From NCBI GenBank assembly GCA_027053695.1, contig JALUHL010000220.1, positions 1 to 19,636 of the forward strand: 19,636 bases of DNA, written 5' to 3'. The stretch is from Ghiorsea sp. (GTDB lineage: Bacteria; Pseudomonadota; Zetaproteobacteria; Mariprofundales; Mariprofundaceae). Below, in pieces: positions 15,626 to 19,636 of the stretch. Made by a program: the position numbers and the translations under genes. Positions within the stretch are counted from its first letter, which is position 1. Each line of letters begins with the position of its first letter. The notes under the pieces were generated by a model. The model had not been told where the DNA came from. It saw only the letters and a program-made list of their open reading frames with translations, and did not search any database.

Positions 15626-17110
15626 ATGAATGAAGTTAGTGTTTCCATATTGATGGAAACAAGTGGTGTTAAGTTTGGTACATCAGGTGCGCGTGGATTG
15701 GTTGTGGATATGACAGACCGCGTTTGTTTTGCTTATACCACGGCATTTCTGGACTACCTTGAAGCGGAGAATCTCATTCAAGCAGGTTCATCCGTGGCGG
15801 TGGCAGGGGATTATCGCCCGAGTAGCCCTCGCATCATGCAGGCTGTTGGCCTAGCGATTGAAAAAGCAGGGTTTAAGCCTGTGAACTGTGGATTTGTGCC
15901 TACGCCAGCGGTGGCGGCTTATGCCATGCAGCGTGGTATCGCGAGCATGATGGTGACAGGTAGCCATATCCCTGATGATAGAAATGGGATTAAGTTTTAT
16001 AAGCCTGAAGGTGAAATTTTAAAGCATGATGAACAAGGCATGTGCTCGCGTACAGTGGCTCTTGATGAAGATTTATTTGATGAGCAAGGCATGATGAAAG
16101 AAAGCTTTGCTTGGGCGGACGAAACGCACGATGCTTATACAGAATTTGTGCAACGGTATATGAATTTCTTTCCGCAAAATTGTTTAAAAGGTAAACGCAT
16201 TGGTGTGTATGAACATTCATCGGTGGCGCGTGGTGTGCTTGCTGATGTGATGCAAGGTTTGGGTGCTGATGTGGTCAAGCTTGGTTTTTCTGAAACATTT
16301 ATTCCTGTGGATACGGAAGCCGTGCGTGAAGAAGATGTGAAGTTGGCTAAACAATGGGTGACTGAACATAAGCTGGATTGCATTGTGTCTGCTGATGGTG
16401 ATGGCGATAGACCTTTGGTCAGCGATGAAAAAGGGGTGTGGTTGCGTGGTGATGTGGCAGGCATTGTTTGCGCCCAATACTTGGGTGCAAGGCATGTAGT
16501 GACACCTGTAAGCTGCAATACTGCGGTTGAAAAAAGTGGTTATTTTAAGTCGGTGCAGCGCACCCGCATTGGTTCTCCCTTTGTGATTGAAGTGATGAAT
16601 AGGCTGCTAGAAAAAGGTGAAAAGAATATTGTGGGTTATGAAGCCAATGGTGGGTTCTTAACGGCATCGAATATTGAACAAGCTGGTCAAACATTGGCTG
16701 CATTGCCAACCCGAGATGCAGTGATTGTACCCTTAGCTATTATCATGGCTTCGATTCAAGAGGGCGTGAGTATATCTGAGTTGATGCAAACATTGCCGCA
16801 ACGCTTTACAGCAAGCGATAGGCTGCAAGGTATCACCACTGCTGCAAGCCAGAAGTTGCTCGCAGACTTGCGTCAAGGTTTGCATCAAGACTTTCATCAA
16901 GATAGGGGCTGGTTAGAGCATATGTTTGGTGAGGTGAAAAGCACGGATGAAACCGATGGTTTCCGCGTAAGCTTTGTTTCTGAAGAGGTGGTGCATCTTC
17001 GCCCATCGGGCAATGCGCCTGAACTGCGTTGCTATGTGGAAGCGTCCCAGCCAGCAAGAGCTGAAGCTATGTTAAAGCTTGTGTTTGATAGTCTTCAAAA
17101 GCACATTTGA
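15626..17110 (+). CDS. Alpha-D-phosphohexomutase (phosphomannomutase/phosphoglucomutase type)
   Basis: Interconverts hexose 6-phosphate and hexose 1-phosphate to feed nucleotide-sugar synthesis for envelope polysaccharide. The four family signatures are present: the N-terminal KFGTSGARG, the phosphoserine loop VTGSHIPDDRNGIKFY (Ser113, numbered from ATG 15626), the metal site DGDGDR (Asp257, Asp259, Asp261), the sugar-binding loop GYEANGGF, and the phosphate-binding RPSGNAPE near the C-terminus. EANGGF rather than EMSGH leaves the sugar specificity open, so I give no symbol. The active-site loop has S-H-I-P where many members have S-H-N-P. ATG 15626 is chosen with weak GAGTGAG upstream; GTG 15620 and ATG 15653 are alternatives, and the last fits the family N-terminus. 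It lies 15 bp after the hybrid kinase and is probably co-transcribed with it. Confidence 0.9.
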   Translation: MNEVSVSILMETSGVKFGTSGARGLVVDMTDRVCFAYTTAFLDYLEAENLIQAGSSVAVAGDYRPSSPRIMQAVGLAIEKAGFKPVNCGFVPTPAVAAYAMQRGIASMMVTGSHIPDDRNGIKFYKPEGEILKHDEQGMCSRTVALDEDLFDEQGMMKESFAWADETHDAYTEFVQRYMNFFPQNCLKGKRIGVYEHSSVARGVLADVMQGLGADVVKLGFSETFIPVDTEAVREEDVKLAKQWVTEHKLDCIVSADGDGDRPLVSDEKGVWLRGDVAGIVCAQYLGARHVVTPVSCNTAVEKSGYFKSVQRTRIGSPFVIEVMNRLLEKGEKNIVGYEANGGFLTASNIEQAGQTLAALPTRDAVIVPLAIIMASIQEGVSISELMQTLPQRFTASDRLQGITTAASQKLLADLRQGLHQDFHQDRGWLEHMFGEVKSTDETDGFRVSFVSEEVVHLRPSGNAPELRCYVEASQPARAEAMLKLVFDSLQKHI

Positions 17111-17119
17111 ATGCTGGGC

Positions 17120-17147
17120 TTGATATAAACATGTAAAACATTATACT
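17120..17147 (+). promoter_or_regulatory. Putative sigma70 promoter ahead of rimP-nusA
   Basis: TTGATA at 17120-17125 (5 of 6) and TATACT at 17142-17147 (5 of 6) with a 16-bp spacer. The predicted start at about 17154 lies just before the hairpin at 17159-17190, so a transcript from here would meet a terminator in its first 40 nt. Confidence 0.5.
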
Positions 17148-17158
17148 GCGCAATGTTA

Positions 17159-17190
17159 AAAGTGGGCTGCGGCTCGCTTTTTTTGTTTTT
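17159..17190 (+). terminator. Intrinsic terminator after the phosphohexomutase, inside the rimP-nusA leader
   Basis: A 9-bp stem, AAAGTGGGC (17159-17167) with GCTCGCTTT (17172-17180), contains two G-U pairs and closes a TGCG loop. It is followed by TTTTGTTTTT. It is placed 48 bp after the phosphohexomutase stop and 43 bp before the rimP start. Confidence 0.88.
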
Positions 17191-17209
17191 ATAGGTTGAA
17201 GTAGGCTGA

Positions 17210-17233
17210 ATGCGAAGCGAGGTTGATGGCTAA
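17210..17233 (+). other. Seven-codon leader reading frame abutting rimP
   Basis: ATG CGA AGC GAG GTT GAT GGC TAA is in the same frame as rimP, and its stop directly precedes the rimP GTG. Terminating ribosomes could reinitiate there. No clear ribosome-binding site for this ATG is seen, so it may be chance. Confidence 0.25.
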
Positions 17234-17749
17234 GTGGCTGATATTGAAAGCATCATTAAAACATTAGCAGAGCCCATTGTGGATGAGCTTGAGATTGATT
17301 TTATGGGTGTTGTGTTGGGCGGCGGCAAAGAAACCAAGCTGGTGCGTGTGGTGGTGGATAAAAAAGGTGGTGTAGGTGTGGAAGCGCTTCGCCGCTTAAG
17401 CAAGGGTTTGTCTTTGCAGTTGGATGCTGAAGATTTAATTCCGGGCAAATATAACTTGGAAATCAGCTCTCCTGGCTTTGATTGGCCGCTGACCACAGCA
17501 AAAGATTTTGCACGCTACGAAGGTGACTGGTTAAGAATCAGTTTTGAAGATGGTCGCCCTGTATTGGAAGGTGAAAACCTTGGTTTGAATGCAGATGGTG
17601 ATTTGCGCGTCGGTGGCAAAAAAGGTGAGCATATCATCAACCTTGAAGAAACAAGTAAAATTATTCGTACTGTAAACTGGGGCAAAGTCTCTGGCGAAGG
17701 TAAGAAAAAGAATAAACGCGGGAAATCAAACGCGAAGAAAAGAAGTTAA
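17234..17749 (+). CDS. rimP: RimP, 30S ribosome maturation factor
   Basis: Assists assembly of the 30S subunit in the cytoplasm. The 171-residue product has the RimP pattern: an N-terminal alpha/beta domain (IIKTLAEPIVDELEIDFMGVVLGGG, VRVVVDKKGGVGVEALRRLSKGLSLQLDAEDLI), the hallmark YNLEISSPGFDWPL, and a C-terminal Sm-like barrel (YEGDWLRISFEDGRPVLEGEN). The last about 20 residues form a Lys-rich tail (GKKKNKRGKSNAKKRS), making it somewhat longer than the usual 150 or so. The start is GTG at 17234: the in-frame codon before it is a stop, so it cannot be extended. GAGG lies 11 nt upstream. It heads the conserved rimP-nusA order, with nusA 29 bp downstream. Confidence 0.95.
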   Translation: MADIESIIKTLAEPIVDELEIDFMGVVLGGGKETKLVRVVVDKKGGVGVEALRRLSKGLSLQLDAEDLIPGKYNLEISSPGFDWPLTTAKDFARYEGDWLRISFEDGRPVLEGENLGLNADGDLRVGGKKGEHIINLEETSKIIRTVNWGKVSGEGKKKNKRGKSNAKKRS

Positions 17750-17778
17750 ATTAAAATGATGTTGAAGGGTTGTGAACT

Positions 17779-19257
17779 ATGAACGCAGATATGTTGGCAG
17801 TAGCAGACGCGGTTGCGCGTGAAAAATCAGTAGAGCGTGAGCTTGTGCTTGAATCCATGGAGCAAGCATTAAAAACAGCAGCGCGCCGCACATATGGCAC
17901 CAAAGCGGTGGAAGCGATTATTGATCGCTTAACGGGCGAGATTTCCTTGTTTCATGTGCGTACTGTGGTTGAGCCTGAAGATGGCGAAATTGAAGATGAA
18001 GAAAATGAACTGACTTTAGAAGAAGCTAAGAAAATTGATAAAAATGCCGAGATTGGAACAACATTTAAAGAGCCGTTAGAGCCTATTGAGCTAGACCGTG
18101 TGGCGGCACAAACAGCAAAACAGGTAATCAACCAAAAAATCCGCGAAGCAGAACGTGCGCAAGTGGTGGCTGAATATGAACCTCGCGTGGGTGAAATTGT
18201 GGTCGGTATTGTGAAGCGTGTTGAGCGCGGCAATGTTTATGTTGATTTGGGTCGTGGTGAAGGCGTGATGTACCGCGAAGATTTATTGCCTAGGGAATCC
18301 TTCCGTCAAGGTGACAGGGTACGTACATATTTACGCGAAGTTCGCAATCAGCCTAAAGGTGCGTTGGTGTATTTATCGCGTGCTGATGCAGGCATGGTGC
18401 TTAAATTATTTGAGCAAGAAGTTCCAGAAATTCAAGATGGTATGGTTGCTATCCAAGCGATTTCACGTGACCCAGGTTCACGCAGTAAGATTGCTGTGAT
18501 TTCAACGGATGTTGGGGTTGACCCCGTGGGTGCTTGTGTGGGTATGCGCGGTGCGCGTGTACAAGCTGTGGTGAATGAATTACATGGCGAAAAAGTGGAT
18601 ATTATCGAATGGACAGAAGATCCTGCTGCATTTGTAGTCAATGCTCTAGCGCCTGCTGAAATTGAGCGCGTATTGGTGGATGAAGATACTGGCACGATTG
18701 AGGTGGCGGTGGCTGAAGATCAGCTTGCCATTGCGATTGGGCGCCGTGGCCAAAATGTGCGCCTTGCATCTGAGCTAACAGGTTGGAAAGTTGAAATCAT
18801 GACCTTGGGTGATGAGAAAGAGAAGCGTGCAGCTGAAGTGCAGGCTGCTAAAGAAGCATTTATGGCTGGCCTTGATATTGATGAAGATTTCTCGCTATTG
18901 CTTGTGGCTGAAGGTTTTATGTCACTTTCTGATGTGGCTTATTGCGATATTTCTGAGCTTATGGCGATGGAAGGCATGGAAGAAGCATTGGCTGAAGAGC
19001 TGCAAAGCCGTGCGCGTAATGGTTTGTTGAGTTCAGCGCTTGAAGAAGATGGTGATGAGCCGTTGGTGGCATTGATGGATGTTGAAGGTATGACGGGCGA
19101 GGTTGCAGAAGCTTTGACCTTGCAAGGTATTGTCAGCGCCAATGCGTTGGCAGATGCAGCTAGCGATGAAGTTGAGCCTATTGTGGGCTTGGAAGAAGAG
19201 CAGCTCAATGCTTTGATTATTGCAGCGCGTGAAGCTTGCGGTTGGTTTAAAGACTGA
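17779..19257 (+). CDS. nusA: NusA, transcription termination/antitermination factor
   Basis: Binds RNA polymerase and nascent RNA, enhances hairpin pausing and intrinsic termination, and takes part in antitermination complexes. The 492 residues match E. coli NusA (495) in length. The N-terminal polymerase-binding domain covers about 1-130. The S1 domain begins near 137 (VGEIVVGIVKRVERGNVYVDLG). KH1 has the GxxG loop VGMRGARV at 255-258, and KH2 has IGRRGQNVRLASELTGW at 321-324. Two C-terminal acidic repeats follow: FMSLSDVAYCDISELMAMEGMEE and VEGMTGEVAEALTLQGIVSANALAD. The second is present in enteric NusA and absent from the short Gram-positive form. GAAGGG about 9 nt upstream supports the ATG. 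It lies in the rimP-nusA-ylxR order, where infB usually follows. Confidence 0.97.
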   Translation: MNADMLAVADAVAREKSVERELVLESMEQALKTAARRTYGTKAVEAIIDRLTGEISLFHVRTVVEPEDGEIEDEENELTLEEAKKIDKNAEIGTTFKEPLEPIELDRVAAQTAKQVINQKIREAERAQVVAEYEPRVGEIVVGIVKRVERGNVYVDLGRGEGVMYREDLLPRESFRQGDRVRTYLREVRNQPKGALVYLSRADAGMVLKLFEQEVPEIQDGMVAIQAISRDPGSRSKIAVISTDVGVDPVGACVGMRGARVQAVVNELHGEKVDIIEWTEDPAAFVVNALAPAEIERVLVDEDTGTIEVAVAEDQLAIAIGRRGQNVRLASELTGWKVEIMTLGDEKEKRAAEVQAAKEAFMAGLDIDEDFSLLLVAEGFMSLSDVAYCDISELMAMEGMEEALAEELQSRARNGLLSSALEEDGDEPLVALMDVEGMTGEVAEALTLQGIVSANALADAASDEVEPIVGLEEEQLNALIIAAREACGWFKD

Positions 19258-19275
19258 TTGCCTTAGGTTCTTTGT

Positions 19276-19636
19276 ATGACCAAGGGTTTGAAGCAATCGG
19301 CGCAACGGACATGTTTTGCGTGTCGCAAAGTTTGCGATAAACAGGATTTGATGCGTTTGGTGGTGGATGATGCGGGGGTAATTTGGCCTGATTTGTTGGC
19401 GAAAATACCGGGTAGAGGCGCTTACCTCTGCATGGATGAAGCATGCTTAAAAGCTTTGTCTGACAAGCGATTGAGCATATTGAAGCGTGACTTTTCGCCG
19501 CAGTTACCACAGTGGGAAGTGTTGCAGCAGCGTATGTTTGATATGCTTTCGCAGCGAGTGCTGCAACTGTTGCAAGGTATGCAGCGTTGCGCAGTGATTG
19601 GAAGGGATGCAGTGATGCATCAAATGTGGGACAAAA
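19276..19636 (+). CDS. YlxR (DUF448) RNA-binding protein, possibly fused to an L7Ae-like domain (3' end beyond window)
   Basis: The gene downstream of nusA; 120 codons are visible. The YlxR domain is clear: RTCFACRKV (Cys13, Cys16), LMRLVVDDAG, then the signature IPGRGAYLCMDEAC with Cys52 and Cys57, and LKALSDKRLSILKRDF. YlxR proteins are small nucleic-acid-binding proteins linked to ribosome and RNase P function. The reading frame stays open well past the usual 90 or so residues, with RVLQLLQGMQRCAVIGRDAV. This resembles the start of the L7Ae/L30e-like domain fused to YlxR in alphaproteobacteria; this part is inference because the window ends here. AGG, 8 nt before ATG 19276, supports the start, 18 bp after the nusA stop. 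Confidence 0.88.
   Translation, partial: MTKGLKQSAQRTCFACRKVCDKQDLMRLVVDDAGVIWPDLLAKIPGRGAYLCMDEACLKALSDKRLSILKRDFSPQLPQWEVLQQRMFDMLSQRVLQLLQGMQRCAVIGRDAVMHQMWDK

Noticed and set aside
16870..16910. Short repeat of CATCAAGA-like sequence in the phosphohexomutase gene
   Set aside because: It encodes a local HQD-x-HQD segment within an intact domain and looks like ordinary coding sequence, not a repeat array.
17191..17260. ATG at 17226 as rimP start
   Set aside because: It is in another frame that ends after 13 codons; the conserved RimP sequence is in the GTG 17234 frame.

Overview
The window reads as chromosomal core-genome sequence from a Gram-negative proteobacterium. It has an MlaA outer-membrane lipoprotein, an outer-membrane beta-barrel protein, Rep helicase, and a rimP-nusA-ylxR cluster. 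Base composition looks like the mid-40s percent GC by eye. The m5U54 tRNA enzyme is the folate/FAD-dependent TrmFO rather than TrmA, and the YlxR protein seems to run on into a second domain, as in alphaproteobacteria. Together these suggest a lineage outside the gammaproteobacteria; a zetaproteobacterium would fit, but this is inference. Gene density is high. There is no rRNA, tRNA, CRISPR array, insertion sequence or phage gene that I can support, and no gene-free stretch reaches 300 bases.

Layout: 1-2948 is a minus-strand run of an S1-domain RNA-binding protein (CvfB family), a secreted TolB-like propeller protein and trmFO, which is cut by the window start. At 3043-5534 a plus-strand operon carries mlaA, an RsmC/RlmG-type rRNA methyltransferase and rsuA, closed by a bidirectional terminator at about 5591-5620. 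At 5646-8097 an unrecognised lipoprotein gene (minus) and a putative outer-membrane beta-barrel gene (plus) diverge from a shared 127-bp region. At 8102-11277 a minus-strand operon holds a 7TM sensor kinase, a LuxR-type response regulator coupled to it by an ATGA overlap, and a small lipase-like alpha/beta hydrolase. At 11395-17110 come rep, a hybrid PAS histidine kinase and a phosphohexomutase. At 17234-19636 come rimP, nusA and the start of ylxR.

Most genes belong to known families, and I do not see a clearly new system. The points most worth a second look are these: a good promoter placed just upstream of an intrinsic terminator in the rimP-nusA leader, which could allow NusA to attenuate its own operon; two G7 tracts in the hybrid kinase gene, one at the ribosome-binding position and one in the coding region, where slippage either way gives early stops; the unrecognised lipoprotein/beta-barrel divergent pair, with a 13-bp tandem duplication just inside the lipoprotein start; and a possibly leaderless mlaA whose product ends in an extreme acidic tail.
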